Shown here piece after piece: positions 8,577 through 24,484 of a DNA stretch of 64,000 nucleotides. Position 1 is the stretch's first letter. Each line of letters begins with the position of its first letter. The notes beneath the pieces are model-generated. The model was not told the DNA's origin and ran no database searches. It saw only the letters and a list, made by a program, of their open reading frames with translations. A program made the translations under genes and the position numbers. The DNA comes from Palleronia sp. LCG004 (GTDB taxonomy: Bacteria > Pseudomonadota > Alphaproteobacteria > Rhodobacterales > Rhodobacteraceae): contig NZ_CP136759.1 in the NCBI RefSeq assembly GCF_032931615.1, positions 2,890,086-2,954,085 of the forward strand, given 5' to 3'.

Positions 8577-9199
8577 TTCATGTTGCCGAACTGCTCGCCG
8601 TTGATGATGAAGGACGGCGTGGAGCGGATGTCGTCCTCGGCCGCGTTCTGCTCGAAGCTCGCGAAGAGGGCCTGCGCCTTGTCGGCGTCGCTGAGGCATT
8701 CCTGCACCTGATCGGGGCTGAGGCCCGCCGTCACTCCGAGCTTGCGCAGGTTGTCGGCGATGGTCGCGGGATCGCTGCTCGACAGCCAGTCGGACTGACG
8801 CTCGTAGATCATGTCGACGATCGGGAAATAGCGATCCGGCCCCGCGCAGCGCGCGATGAGGCTGGCCCAGAGGCCGGGACGGTCGAAATAGACCTCGCGG
8901 TAGACGAAGTTGATCTTGCCCTCGTCGATGTAGTTGGCCTTGAGCTCGTCGAAGACGCTGTCGTGGAAGGTCCGGCAATGCGGGCAGGTGAAGGAGGCGT
9001 ATTCGACGACCGTGACCTCGGCGTCGGGATTGCCGATCTGCATCTCCTCGACGAGCGAGAGGTCGGGTGCCTCGGAGCTTTCCTGCGCCTCAGCCGCGAA
9101 GGGTGTCATGCCGGGGGTCTGGCCTTGCCCGGCGGCGAGATACCAGCCGCCGGCGGCGACGATTGCGATGGCCGCGACGGCGGGGACGATCTTGTTCAT
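8531..9199 (-). CDS. DsbA-family thiol:disulfide oxidoreductase, secreted
   Basis: 222 residues. An N-terminal hydrophobic segment (residues 3-22) is a signal anchor or signal peptide. The thioredoxin-fold active site is CPHC at residues 72-75 in [20 protein letters not shown], with the cis-proline region [15 protein letters not shown] near the C-terminus. It probably oxidises or isomerises periplasmic protein disulfides. ATG 9199 has GGAG upstream. It lies just downstream of the DciA-like gene in the same direction, an arrangement also typical of related genomes. Confidence 0.9.
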   Translation of the reverse strand: MNKIVPAVAAIAIVAAGGWYLAAGQGQTPGMTPFAAEAQESSEAPDLSLVEEMQIGNPDAEVTVVEYASFTCPHCRTFHDSVFDELKANYIDEGKINFVYREVYFDRPGLWASLIARCAGPDRYFPIVDMIYERQSDWLSSSDPATIADNLRKLGVTAGLSPDQVQECLSDADKAQALFASFEQNAAEDDIRSTPSFIINGEQFGNMNYADFSELLDERLSD

Positions 9200-9209
9200 C
9201 GGGGTCTCC

Positions 9210-9725
9210 TCAGGAAGATTTCGGGTGTCCGAGCACGTTCGCGCCGAGCCGTTCGAGGGCCGCGCGAAGGTCGGGATCGGTGACGGGGGCCGCGTTCCGG
9301 CGGGCGGCCTCGGTAATGGCGGGGTCGGCCTTGGGCTGCGGTTTCGGCGCATGGCCGAACTGCGCGGCCCCTTCGGCAAAGCCCGTGGGCGCGGTCTGCG
9401 TGATGCGGATCCTGGCGATGGCCTGATAGCCGTAGCAGGCGTTGACGCGTTCGCGCAGGCGGTCCTTCTGCATTTCGAGCATGGGGGCCTGCGCGCCGGT
9501 GGTGAGAACGGTGAGCGTCGCGCCGAGGCCCGAGCGCGCATGGGTCACGTTGACGGGGCGCGCGATGGCGGCCATGTCGGGGCCGACGATCTCGGCCCAG
9601 CGGGTCAGGATCCGGCTGGTCGCGAAGCCGCGGCTTTCGCCGGCCTTGCGGATCTGCCGCTCCACCAGCGTCGAGGTGCGCTGGAAGCCTTTGCCGGTGG
9701 GACGTCTGGGCGGTTTCTGGACCAT
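9210..9725 (-). CDS. DUF721/DciA-like protein
   Basis: 171 residues. The N-terminal half (RGFATSRILTRWAEIVGPDM, then LTVLTTGAQAPMLEMQKDRL and RVNACYGYQAIARIRI) matches the DUF721 domain. DciA proteins of this family load the replicative helicase DnaB in bacteria lacking DnaC. The C-terminal 60 residues are proline/alanine-rich and look disordered. It begins at ATG 9725, is divergent from mutY across 62 bp and is followed after 10 bp by the dsbA-like gene, so the two are likely cotranscribed. The helicase-loading role is inferred from the family. Confidence 0.8.
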   Translation of the reverse strand: MVQKPPRRPTGKGFQRTSTLVERQIRKAGESRGFATSRILTRWAEIVGPDMAAIARPVNVTHARSGLGATLTVLTTGAQAPMLEMQKDRLRERVNACYGYQAIARIRITQTAPTGFAEGAAQFGHAPKPQPKADPAITEAARRNAAPVTDPDLRAALERLGANVLGHPKSS

Positions 9726-9787
9726 GGGGTCTATCTACGGGTGCGCGCGCGAGCGGGCCAGCCGTTTTGGCGGAAGGAGGCTAAAAA

Positions 9788-10840
9788 TTGCGTGACGACG
9801 AACTGACCCGCGCGCTTCTCGACTGGTACGACATCCATGCGCGCGCGATGCCCTGGCGGGCGGGGCCGGCGGCACGAGCGACGGGCGAGCGGCCGGATCC
9901 CTATCGCGTGTGGCTGTCGGAGGTGATGCTGCAGCAGACGACCGTTGCCGCCGTGAAGGGCCATTTCGCCCGCTTCACCGAGCGCTGGCCGCGGGTCGAG
10001 GATCTGGCCGCGGCCGAGGATGCGGAAGTGATGGCCGCCTGGGCGGGGCTTGGATATTACGCGCGGGCGCGGAACCTGCTGAAATGCGCGCGCGTCGTGG
10101 CGGAGGCGCATGGCGGGCGGTTTCCCGACACGCGCGAGGGGCTGATCGCGCTGCCGGGCATCGGGCCCTATACCGCCGCCGCGATCGCCGCGATCGCCTT
10201 CGACCGGGCGGAGGTCGTCGTCGACGGCAACGTGGAGCGGGTGATGGCGCGGCTTCACGACGTGCGCGATCCGCTGCCCGGGGCCAAGGGCCGCCTGACC
10301 GAACTTGCCGCGCGCACGACGCCGGAGGCGCGGCCCGGCGATTACGCGCAGGCGGTGATGGATCTGGGGGCCACGATCTGCACGCCCCGAAGCCCCGCCT
10401 GCGGGATCTGCCCATGGCGCGCACCCTGCGCCGCGAGGGAGGCGGGAGTCGCGGCCGAACTGCCCGCGAAGACGCCCAAGGCCGCGAAGCCCGTGCGGCA
10501 GGGGGTCGCCTATCTCGCGCGGCGGGGTGACGGCGCGTGGCTTCTGGAGGTGCGCGAGGCGCGGGGGCTGCTGGGCGGAATGCTGGGCTGGCCCGGCAGC
10601 GGCTGGGCGGAGGAGGTGCCGGAGCACACGCCCCCCGTCGAAGCCGACTGGCGCGCGCTGCCGGCGGAGGTGCGCCACACATTCACGCATTTCCACCTGC
10701 GCCTGAAGCTGATGGTGGCCGAGGTCGGCGATGCCGTGCCCGGTCGCGGCAGCTTCGTGCCGCTTGACCGGTTCCGCCCCGCCGACCTGCCGACGCTGAT
10801 GCGCAAGGCCTACGACCTTGCGCGCGCCGAGTGGCCCTAG
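9788..10840 (+). CDS. mutY: A/G-specific adenine glycosylase
   Basis: 350 residues. MutY excises adenine mispaired with 8-oxoguanine. The catalytic glycosylase domain includes WLSEVMLQQTTVAAV, the HhH segment LIALPGIGPYTAAAIAAIAF with the following VVDGNVERV (catalytic Asp), and the 4Fe-4S loop C-x6-C-x2-C-x5-C in CTPRSPACGICPWRAPC. The C-terminal NUDIX-like 8-oxoG recognition domain runs from about residue 235 (VAYLARRGDGAWLLEVREAR). The start is TTG at 9788 with an unusually strong GGAGG five bases upstream. The stop overlaps by 4 bp the stop of the convergent oxidoreductase. Confidence 0.95.
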   Translation: MRDDELTRALLDWYDIHARAMPWRAGPAARATGERPDPYRVWLSEVMLQQTTVAAVKGHFARFTERWPRVEDLAAAEDAEVMAAWAGLGYYARARNLLKCARVVAEAHGGRFPDTREGLIALPGIGPYTAAAIAAIAFDRAEVVVDGNVERVMARLHDVRDPLPGAKGRLTELAARTTPEARPGDYAQAVMDLGATICTPRSPACGICPWRAPCAAREAGVAAELPAKTPKAAKPVRQGVAYLARRGDGAWLLEVREARGLLGGMLGWPGSGWAEEVPEHTPPVEADWRALPAEVRHTFTHFHLRLKLMVAEVGDAVPGRGSFVPLDRFRPADLPTLMRKAYDLARAEWP

Positions 10841-11871
10841 GGGTCGGGCCCGACCCTGACGAGCGTCTTGCCGAAATTGTCGCCCGCGAGCATCCCGACG
10901 AAGGCCTTGGGCGCATTCTCGAGCCCGTCGGTCACGCTTTCGCGGTAGGTGATCGTGCCGTCCGCGACCATCGGCGCGACCTCGTCGAGGAAGGTCGGGA
11001 AACGATCCCAGTGATCGAAGATGATGAACCCCTCGGCGCGCAGCTTGCGTGTCAGCAGGTTGCGCCAGATCGTGGGCCCGGAGATCGCGTCCTCGAGGTT
11101 TTCGCCGGCATACCAGGCGACCATGCCGCAGATGGCGATGCGGCCGTGATCGTTCATGTTGGGAACGACGCCCGCGAGTGTCTTGCCGCCGACATTCTCG
11201 AAATAGAGATCGACGCCGTTCGGTGCGGCCTCGCCGATGGCCCTGGCCATCGCTTCTCCATCCGCGTGGGCGTGGTGGTCGATGCAGGTGTCGTAGCCCA
11301 GGTTACCGGTCGCATGGGCGCATTTCTCGGGCCCGCCGGCGACGCCCACGACCCTGAGGCCCCTTGCATGGGCGAGCTGTCCCGCGACCGATCCCACCGC
11401 ACCGGTCGCGGCCGAGATGACGATCGTCTGTCCCTTCTTCGCCTCGAGGATGCGGGTAAGGCCGGTCCAGGCGGTCATGCCGGGCATTCCGAGGATGCCG
11501 AGCGCCGTCTGCAGCGGCGCGCGGGTCGGGTCGAGCTTGCGCAACTCGTCGCCCTTCATCACGGCGCGGTCGGTCCAGCCTGTCATGCCGGTCGCGATGT
11601 CGCCGGGGGCGAAGCCGTCGTGGTTGGAGGCGATCACCTCGCCCACGGTCTGACCCGTCATCGTCTCGTCGATGGCGACGGGGGTGGCGTAGGATTTCGC
11701 GTCGCTCATCCGGCCGCGCATGTAGGGGTCGAGCGAGAGCCAGATCGTGCGGAGCAGCACCTCGCCCGGGCCCGGTTCGGGCAGGTCGAAGCTTTCGTGG
11801 CGCAGATGGTCCGTCGTCGCACGGCCTTCGGGGCGCGCGGCGAGAACCACGCGATGGGCGGTGTCGGTCAT
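10837..11871 (-). CDS. NADP-dependent oxidoreductase, curA/leukotriene B4 dehydrogenase-like MDR family
   Basis: 344 residues of the zinc-free medium-chain dehydrogenase/reductase group. Diagnostic segments are LSLDPYMRGRMSDAKSYATP near residue 50, the Rossmann motif ISAATGAVGSVAGQLAHARG, and VDLYFENVGGKTLAGV. Such enzymes reduce activated double bonds of enals and enones with NADPH (curcumin reductase CurA, prostaglandin reductase). It starts at ATG 11871 and lies 14 bp downstream of ppsR on the same strand, so it may be read through from the ppsR transcript. Nothing links it to pigment synthesis. Confidence 0.9.
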   Translation of the reverse strand: MTDTAHRVVLAARPEGRATTDHLRHESFDLPEPGPGEVLLRTIWLSLDPYMRGRMSDAKSYATPVAIDETMTGQTVGEVIASNHDGFAPGDIATGMTGWTDRAVMKGDELRKLDPTRAPLQTALGILGMPGMTAWTGLTRILEAKKGQTIVISAATGAVGSVAGQLAHARGLRVVGVAGGPEKCAHATGNLGYDTCIDHHAHADGEAMARAIGEAAPNGVDLYFENVGGKTLAGVVPNMNDHGRIAICGMVAWYAGENLEDAISGPTIWRNLLTRKLRAEGFIIFDHWDRFPTFLDEVAPMVADGTITYRESVTDGLENAPKAFVGMLAGDNFGKTLVRVGPDP

Positions 11872-11885
11872 CGGGAGTCCTTCCT

Positions 11886-13301
11886 TCAGTCGTCGTTTCG
11901 GGCCAGCAGCCCGTACTTCCGCAGCTTCACGTAGAGGCTCTGACGGGAAAGTCCCAGCATCTCGGCCGCGGCGACGCGATTGTTGGAGGTAAGCTCCACC
12001 GCCGTCTCGATACACATCTTCTCGATCACGTCGCTGGTCTCGCCCACGAGTTCCTTGAGCGAGGCCGTGCCGACGAGCGCGCGGATCGATTCCATCGTGT
12101 CGTCGTCGACGCCGCCCTGCGCCGGGCGCGTGCCGTCGGGCAGCCGCGCGTCGCGCAGCACGTAGCCCAGTGCCGGGTGCTGACCGTCGGCGAGATAGGT
12201 GACCGAGATGCCCACCGCCCGCTCGCCACCGCCCGCGGTGACGATCCGCGTGGAGTAGAGGCGCATCTGGCCGTTGCGCACGGCCGTGTCGGACATGAGC
12301 CTCAGATCGACCTCGCCCCGCGCGAGAAAATCGGAGAGCGAGCGGCCCTTCACGTCCTCGGGGCCTTCGAGATCGGCGAGGTCGAGGAAGCCGTCGTTGA
12401 CCGACAGGATCTGGCCTGCGCGATCGGTGAAGACGATGCCGTCGGGGCAGGCATCGTGGAGCCGCGACAGCCGGTCGCCCATGGGGCCGTCCGTCTGCAT
12501 GTCCTGCTCGGCGCGGTCGAGGCGGCAGATCAGCATCCGCTCGCCCGAGGCGCGGAACAGCGTGACGCGGATGTCGAGCGTGCCGCCCGTGCGCCGCGCG
12601 ACGAGCTGCGTGGCCCCGCCCCCCTCGGCCCGGCCGGCCTGCGCGAGATGGTCAATCACGCCTGCATCGCCCGCGCCCGTAAGTTCGCCCCCGAAGGACA
12701 TGCCGCGCAGCCCCTCGACCGATCCACCGAGGAGCCGCGCCGCGCGGGCGTTGAGCTCGACGATGCGGCCGGAGGCCATCGAGACGTAGATGGCCGCGTC
12801 GCGGGTGATGTCGAGCAGGACCCTGAGCCGCGTCGCCACCTCGCGATTGGCTTCGTAATCGCGCTCGAGCGCGAGCTGTGCCTCGACGAGCTGCTGCTGC
12901 ATCTCGGCGATGGGGCGCAGGTCGCGGCCCAGCAGGATGATCGACCCGTCGGGTCCGAGCCTCTGGACACCGTAGCGGATCGGGAATTCGCGTCCGTCGC
13001 CGAGGCGGTGGTTGAGCTCGATCGGGCGGACGGTCTCGTTCCTGCCGGCGAACTCGGCCAGACGCGCGTCGAGCTTGCGAACCGATTCGGAGGTCAGCGT
13101 CTCGCGGATGTCGCGGCCCTGCCAGTCGTCGAGATCGCCGAATCCCTGAAGGTCGGGATTGACGAGAACCGACTGCACCTGCCCCATGTCGCTGATGACG
13201 ATGGAGATGTCGGCCGCCCGCGCGACGATCGACGAGAGGAGTTCGGGCGCCACGAGCGGCATCGCGCCCTGTGGCCAGTCCCTTGCACCGCGCGAGGTCA
13301 T
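11886..13301 (-). CDS. ppsR: PpsR/CrtJ repressor of photosynthesis genes
   Basis: 471 residues from ATG 13301, the usual PpsR length. The protein has an N-terminal PAS region (ADISIVISDMGQVQSVLVNP), a glutamine/glutamate-rich linker helix (IAEMQQQLVEAQLALERDYE), two further PAS domains (AIYVSMASGRIVELNARAAR; CPDGIVFTDRAGQILSVNDG) and a C-terminal Fis-type HTH (AAAEMLGLSRQSLYVKLRKY). A cysteine at about residue 430, just before the HTH, fits the redox-active cysteine of PpsR/CrtJ. It represses pigment and antenna genes under oxygen by binding TGT-N12-ACA. It sits directly downstream of ppaA, its antirepressor. Confidence 0.95.
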   Translation of the reverse strand: MTSRGARDWPQGAMPLVAPELLSSIVARAADISIVISDMGQVQSVLVNPDLQGFGDLDDWQGRDIRETLTSESVRKLDARLAEFAGRNETVRPIELNHRLGDGREFPIRYGVQRLGPDGSIILLGRDLRPIAEMQQQLVEAQLALERDYEANREVATRLRVLLDITRDAAIYVSMASGRIVELNARAARLLGGSVEGLRGMSFGGELTGAGDAGVIDHLAQAGRAEGGGATQLVARRTGGTLDIRVTLFRASGERMLICRLDRAEQDMQTDGPMGDRLSRLHDACPDGIVFTDRAGQILSVNDGFLDLADLEGPEDVKGRSLSDFLARGEVDLRLMSDTAVRNGQMRLYSTRIVTAGGGERAVGISVTYLADGQHPALGYVLRDARLPDGTRPAQGGVDDDTMESIRALVGTASLKELVGETSDVIEKMCIETAVELTSNNRVAAAEMLGLSRQSLYVKLRKYGLLARNDD

Positions 13302-13332
13302 CGGCGCGGCGCCCGTTGCGACAGGACACGGA

Positions 13333-14094
13333 TCATGCCGGACCCGGTCGGACCGGTTCGCAGCCGCAGATCTGCAGCGCGAGGCGCAGATCGTTGGTCG
13401 CGTAATCGGCACCTGTGCGGGCGCGGGCGGCCTCGGCCCCGTGGGCGAGGAGGCCGCCGCCGACGATCAACGGCACACGCGCCCGGCTCGCCCGGCGCAG
13501 GGCCACGATCGTCCGGGCCACTTCCGACAGGTCGTCGGCGGGCGCGACCGAAATCAGGATGCCGTCGTAATCGCCGCTTGCCGCGATCTCGGCCAGTGTC
13601 CCGAGCGGCTGGCCCAGCAGGAGGCGGACCGACACGCCGATGCGGCGGAGCTGTCCCGTCAGGACCATCGCGCCCAGCGTGTGATCCTCGCTGGCCAGAA
13701 CCAGCACGATGAGATTGCCGGCCCCGCCATTCGGTTCGGCGACGGGGGGCAGCAGGTGACGCAACATGGATTGCAGGCGCGCGGTCCCGATCGAGACTTC
13801 TGCGAAGCTCATCCGGTCGGCGACCCAGTCGTCGCCCATCCGGCGCGCGACCTCGGGGATGTAGATGTCGCAGATCTCCTCTTCTGTGATGCCGGCCTCG
13901 TCCATCTCGAGCAGGAGGCGGTCGCGTTGGGCGGGATCGGTGGCTTCGGTGGCGCGGCGCAGACGTTCGACGAACCGCTCGGACATCGCGCGCCCGCCCA
14001 GCTTGCGCTGCGCAAGGACCGACAGGGCGCGGCGGGCGAGGGCGGTGACGCCGGTTTCGCCGTTCTGCGCGGGATGCACGATTGGACTGGGCAT
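13333..14094 (-). CDS. ppaA: PpaA/AerR cobalamin-binding antirepressor of PpsR
   Basis: 253 residues from ATG 14094, which has GGAGGAA upstream. The C-terminal half is a B12-binding-like SCHIC domain: ASEDHTLGAMVLTGQLRRIG holds the D-H-x-x-G motif (His about 138), followed by ILISVAPADDLSEVARTIV and RVPLIVGGGLLAHG. The N-terminal helical region resembles MerR-type/B12-binding helper domains (LLEMDEAGITEEEICDIYIP). AerR/PpaA modulate PpsR/CrtJ binding in response to redox and light. It precedes ppsR by 31 bp in the same direction and is divergent from bchF across a gap with two PpsR sites. Confidence 0.93.
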   Translation of the reverse strand: MPSPIVHPAQNGETGVTALARRALSVLAQRKLGGRAMSERFVERLRRATEATDPAQRDRLLLEMDEAGITEEEICDIYIPEVARRMGDDWVADRMSFAEVSIGTARLQSMLRHLLPPVAEPNGGAGNLIVLVLASEDHTLGAMVLTGQLRRIGVSVRLLLGQPLGTLAEIAASGDYDGILISVAPADDLSEVARTIVALRRASRARVPLIVGGGLLAHGAEAARARTGADYATNDLRLALQICGCEPVRPGPA

Positions 14095-14170
14095 GCCGTT
14101 CCTCCGGGAGAGGGCCGACCCTCTTTCAATGCCGGTCGGCGCGGAGAGTGTGGCCCGAGCGGGGCCCATT

Positions 14171-14188
14171 TGTCAAAAGCATTTGACA
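14171..14188. promoter_or_regulatory. PpsR-type operator 1 (TGT-N12-ACA)
   Basis: TGTCAAAAGCATTTGACA: TGTCAAA and TTTGACA form a perfect inverted repeat with a 4-bp spacer. It fits the PpsR consensus and lies in the divergent ppaA/bchF region, nearer ppaA. Its minus strand provides a TTGACA that may serve as a -35 for ppaA. Confidence 0.75.
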
Positions 14189-14280
14189 GAAGGGCCGCGC
14201 GACGCAGCGGAGCGGCACGGAATGCCGCGTCGCAGAAGGGAAATTGGCGTTAACACCTGTCCCGTGGTCATTGTCGAAAG

Positions 14281-16139
<1,859 letters not shown>

Positions 16140-16143
<4 letters not shown>

Positions 16144-17721
16144 AGCTCTCGGTCTGGACATATGAAGGACCGCCGCATGTGGGGGCGATGCGGGTCGCCA
16201 CGGGCATGACGGGCCTGCATTACGTCCTGCACGCGCCGCAGGGCGACACCTATGCCGACCTGCTCTTCACCATGATCGAGCGGCGCGACCGCCGCCCGCC
16301 GGTGAGCTACACCACCTTCCAGGAGCGCGATCTGGGCGCGGATACCGCCGACCTCTTCCGCCGGACCTGTGAGGACGCGGTCGCGCGGTTCAAGCCCGAG
16401 GCGATCATCGTGGGCGCGTCCTGCACCGCCGAGCTGATCCAGGACGATCCGGGCGGCATGGCATCGAGCATGGATCTGGGCGGCATCCCGGTGATCCCGC
16501 TGGAGCTACCCTCCTACCAGCGCAAGGAGAATTTCGGCGCGGACGAGACGTTCTACCAGATCGTGCGCCGGCTGGCGGCACCGGTCGAGCGGACGGCGCG
16601 CCCGACCTGCAACATCCTGGGGCCGACCGGGCTCGGGTTCCGGCATCGCGACGACGTGGCCGAGATCACCGGGCTGCTGGCCGATATGGGGATCGAGGTG
16701 AACGTGACCGCGCCGATGGGATCGTCGCCCTCGGATATCGCCCGGCTCGGGGCCGCGCATTTCAACGTCCTGCTCTATCCCGAGACGGGAGAGGCGGCGG
16801 CGCGCTGGTGCGAGAAGGAGCTGGGGCAGCCCTATACGCGCATCGTGCCGATCGGCGTGGGCGCGACGCGCGACTTCGTGCGCGAGATCCGCGCGCTGGT
16901 GCCCGAGGCGCAGGCCCCCTCCGACGCGGGGCTGCGGCTGCCCTGGTATTCGGCGAGCGTCGACAGCACGTATCTGACCGGCAAGCGCGTCTTCATCTTC
17001 GGGGACGCGACCCACGTGATCGCGGCGGCCCGCGTCGCCCGCGACGAGATGGGGTTCGAGGTCTGCGGCATGGGCTGCTACAACCGCGAATTCGCGAGGC
17101 CGCTGCGGGCGGCGGCCAGGGAATACGGGCTGAGCGCGCTCGTCACCGACGATTACCTCGACGTGGAACGCGCGATCGAGGAGGCGGCCCCCGAGTTGAT
17201 CCTCGGCACGCAGATGGAGCGTCACACGGGCAAGCGGCTGGGCATTCCCTGCGCCGTCATCTCGGCCCCGGTCCACGTGCAGGATTATCCCGCGCGATAT
17301 TCGCCGATCATGGGGTTCGAGGGGGCGAACGTCCTTTTCGACACGTGGGTGCATCCGCTGGTCATGGGCCTCGAGGAGCATCTGCTGCACATGTTCCGCG
17401 AGGATTTCGAGTTTCATGACGATGCCGGCGCGTCGCATCACGGGGCCAAGGCCGTGGCGCGGGAGGAAAGCGCCGGGGGCCAGCCCGTCGCCAATCGGGC
17501 TCGGACCGATGGCGCCTCGATTGACGACGCCCGGAGTATTTCGGGACAGATGAAGCCCGACGGGGGCGACGTGGTCACGTGGCTATCCGATGCCGAGCGG
17601 GAGCTGAAGAAGATCCCCTTCTTCGTGCGCGGCAAGGCGCGCCGCAACACCGAGACCTTCGCTGCGGAGCGGGGCCTTTCGGAGATCAGCATCGACACGC
17701 TCTACGAGGCAAAGGCCCATT

Positions 17722-17732
<11 letters not shown>
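16140..17732 (+). CDS. bchB: Dark-operative protochlorophyllide reductase subunit B
   Basis: 530 residues. BchB binds protochlorophyllide and contributes to the NB 4Fe-4S cluster; the unusual aspartate ligand is present as Asp36 in [13 protein letters not shown], and [15 protein letters not shown] carries another conserved loop. The main domain ends near residue 430. A poorly conserved linker (about 430-475) then leads to the small C-terminal domain [20 protein letters not shown]. The linker DNA at 17531-17555 is a copy of the dispersed repeat, so part of the protein (SISGQMK) is translated repeat. The end overlaps bchH by 11 bp. Confidence 0.96.
17531..17555 (+). repeat. Dispersed repeat copy B inside the bchB linker
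   Basis: CCGGAGTATTTCGGGACAGA continuing TGAAG: 24 of 25 bases equal the copy at 21317-21341. It lies in frame within the bchB coding sequence, in the linker before the small C-terminal domain, where insertion appears tolerated. Confidence 0.85.
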
Positions 17733-22290
<4,558 letters not shown>

Positions 22291-22291
<1 letters not shown>

Positions 22292-22371
22292 TGCGGCCCG
22301 CCGCCTTCCTCTCGCGGCGTGCCTCGGGCCCGATCCGGGGCGTGGGCCCGTTCCGGGAGGGCCCGGCATGA
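22291..22371 (+). CDS. 26-codon mini-ORF bridging bchL and bchM
   Basis: Begins in the bchL stop (TGATG) and ends in ATGA with the bchM start. The peptide starts MRPAAFLSRRASG. Its DNA carries GGGCCC repeats around the bchM ribosome site (GGGAGG). It is the third gap of this operon with the same end-to-end arrangement; the peptide has no recognisable feature. Confidence 0.3.
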
Positions 22372-23048
22372 GCTACGAGGCGACGCGTTCGCGGGTCGAG
22401 ACCTATTTCGACCGGACCGCCACGGATGTCTGGGCGCGGCTGACCAGCGACGCGCCGGTCAGCGGCATCCGCCGGACCGTGCGCGCGGGGCGCGACCGGA
22501 TGCGCGCGGTGATGCTGTCGCGGCTGCCGCAGGATCTGAACGGAATGCGTGTGCTCGACGCGGGTTGCGGCGCGGGACAGATGAGCGTCGCACTGGCCGA
22601 GCGGGGGGCCCGCGTCATGGCCGTCGATATCTCGCCCGCGCTAATCGAGGTGGCACGGGAGCGGTTGCCGGCGCATCTGCAGGGTAACGTGACGTTCCGG
22701 GCGGGCGACATGCTCGACCCCGCGCTCGGGGATTTCGACCACGTGGTCGCGATGGACAGCCTCATCTATTACGACGCGGCCGAGATCGGATCGGCGCTCG
22801 CCGCGCTGGGCGCGCGGGTGCGGGGCCGGATCGTGCTGACCGTCCCGCCGCGCACGACGATGCTGATGGCGATGTGGGGGGCGGGGCGGCTTTTCCCGCG
22901 CTCCGACCGCTCGCCGGTGATGGTGCCGCAGCGCACCGAGGCGCTTGCGAGGGCCGCGCGCCGGGCCGGTGCGCTCGGCAATCTGTCGGAGATCGAGCGG
23001 GTCAATTCGGGTTTCTACATTTCGACCTGCCTGGAATACTCGTCATGA
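22368..23048 (+). CDS. bchM: Magnesium-protoporphyrin O-methyltransferase
   Basis: 226 residues. BchM transfers a methyl group from S-adenosylmethionine to the C13 propionate of Mg-protoporphyrin IX. The SAM-binding motif I is VLDAGCGAGQMSVALAERGA near residue 65, motif II/III FDHVVAMDSLIYY, and the conserved C-terminal SGFYISTCLEYS is present. Length is normal. The stop overlaps lhaA as ATGA, so the translational chain continues. The product feeds the aerobic cyclase AcsF encoded downstream. Confidence 0.95.
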   Translation: MSYEATRSRVETYFDRTATDVWARLTSDAPVSGIRRTVRAGRDRMRAVMLSRLPQDLNGMRVLDAGCGAGQMSVALAERGARVMAVDISPALIEVARERLPAHLQGNVTFRAGDMLDPALGDFDHVVAMDSLIYYDAAEIGSALAALGARVRGRIVLTVPPRTTMLMAMWGAGRLFPRSDRSPVMVPQRTEALARAARRAGALGNLSEIERVNSGFYISTCLEYSS

Positions 23049-24472
23049 GCCTCGCGCGGATCTCTCTCAGGCTCCTGCCGTTCTCCGACGCGGCGAGCGT
23101 GGATCTGCCTCTCGGGCAGCTTCTGCGGCTGTCGCTCTTTCAGGTGAGCGTCGGGATGGCGAGCGTGATGCTTCTGGGCACGCTCAACCGGGTGATGATC
23201 GTCGAGCTGTCGCTGGCCGCCACGCTGGTCGCCGCGATGATCGCGCTGCCGGTGCTGATCGCGCCCTTCCGTGCGCTGCTCGGGTTCCGGTCGGACACGC
23301 ATCGCAGTGCGATCGGCTGGAAGCGGATCCCCTATCTCTGGTTCGGATCGCTCTGGCAGATGGGTGGGCTCGCGCTCATGCCTTTCGCGTTGCTGGTGCT
23401 GGGCGGCGACACGGTTCACGATGTGCCCTTCGCGGGCGAGGTCCTGGCCGCGCTGGCCTTTCTGATGACGGGCCTCGGGCTCCACATGACGCAGACGGCG
23501 GGCCTCGCGCTCGCGAGCGACCGGGCGACGGACGAGACGCGGCCGCGGGTCGTGGCGCTGCTCTATGTGATGTTCCTCGTGGGCATGGGTGTGAGCGCGG
23601 TCGTTTTCGGATGGCTGCTGTCGGATTTCACGCCGCTCGCGCTCATCCGGGTGGTGCAGGGGGCGGCGCTCGCCACGCTGGTCCTGAACGTCATCGCGCT
23701 CTGGAAGCAGGAGCATGTCCGGGTGATGAGCGCGGACGAACGGGCCGCGCCGCGGCCGCAATTCCGCGATGCCTGGTCCGATTTCGCGAGCGGTGGCGAT
23801 GCGGGGCGGCTGCTGGCCGTGGTCTTTGTCGGAACGCTCGCCTTCAACATGCAGGACGTGCTGCTCGAGCCCTATGGCGGCGAGATCATGGGGCTGAGCG
23901 TCTCGGCCACGACGTGGCTCTCGGCGCTCTGGGCGGCGGGCGCGCTTCTGGGCTTCGGTCTTGCCGCGCGGTGGCTCGGTCGCGGCCTCGACCCGTTCCG
24001 CATGGCCGCGCGCGGCATCCTGTTCGGAATCGCCGCCTTTTCGGCCGTGATCTTTGCGGCACCGATGGGATCAGACGTGCTCTTCTACGGCGGGGCCTTC
24101 GGCATCGGGCTCGGCGGCGGGCTTTTTTCCGTGGCGACGCTGACGGCCGCGATGACATTGCCCGCACGCGGCGTGGCGGGGCGGGGCCTCGCCCTCGGAG
24201 CCTGGGGTGCCGCGCAGGCGAGTGCCGCTGGCCTGTCGATCGCCATGGGCGGCGCGATCCGCGACGTCGTCTCGCATCTGGCGATGTCGGGGGCGCTCGG
24301 TCAGGTGCTGACCTCCCCCGCGCTCGGCTACACGACGGTCTATCATGTCGAGATCGCGCTTCTCTTCGTCACGCTCGTGGTCCTGGGGCCGCTGGTGCGT
24401 CTATCCTTCGTCAATCCCGTCCCGCCCGGATCCGGCGGTGGCAAGATCGGCCTCGCCGATTTTCCAACCTGA
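23045..24472 (+). CDS. lhaA: Light-harvesting 1 assembly protein LhaA (PucC/BCH2 family MFS)
   Basis: 475 residues with about twelve transmembrane helices of the PucC/LhaA branch of the MFS superfamily. Family segments are FRALLGFRSDTHRSAIGWKR (loop 2-3), MTQTAGLALASDRATDETRP, FNMQDVLLEPYGGEIMGLSV and GRGLALGAWGAAQASAAGLS. LhaA is needed for assembly of the LH1 antenna and probably delivers bacteriochlorophyll. It sits between bchM and puhA as in other purple bacteria and ends 12 bp before puhA. Confidence 0.94.
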   Translation: MSLARISLRLLPFSDAASVDLPLGQLLRLSLFQVSVGMASVMLLGTLNRVMIVELSLAATLVAAMIALPVLIAPFRALLGFRSDTHRSAIGWKRIPYLWFGSLWQMGGLALMPFALLVLGGDTVHDVPFAGEVLAALAFLMTGLGLHMTQTAGLALASDRATDETRPRVVALLYVMFLVGMGVSAVVFGWLLSDFTPLALIRVVQGAALATLVLNVIALWKQEHVRVMSADERAAPRPQFRDAWSDFASGGDAGRLLAVVFVGTLAFNMQDVLLEPYGGEIMGLSVSATTWLSALWAAGALLGFGLAARWLGRGLDPFRMAARGILFGIAAFSAVIFAAPMGSDVLFYGGAFGIGLGGGLFSVATLTAAMTLPARGVAGRGLALGAWGAAQASAAGLSIAMGGAIRDVVSHLAMSGALGQVLTSPALGYTTVYHVEIALLFVTLVVLGPLVRLSFVNPVPPGSGGGKIGLADFPT

Positions 24473-24484
24473 GAGGAGGACATC

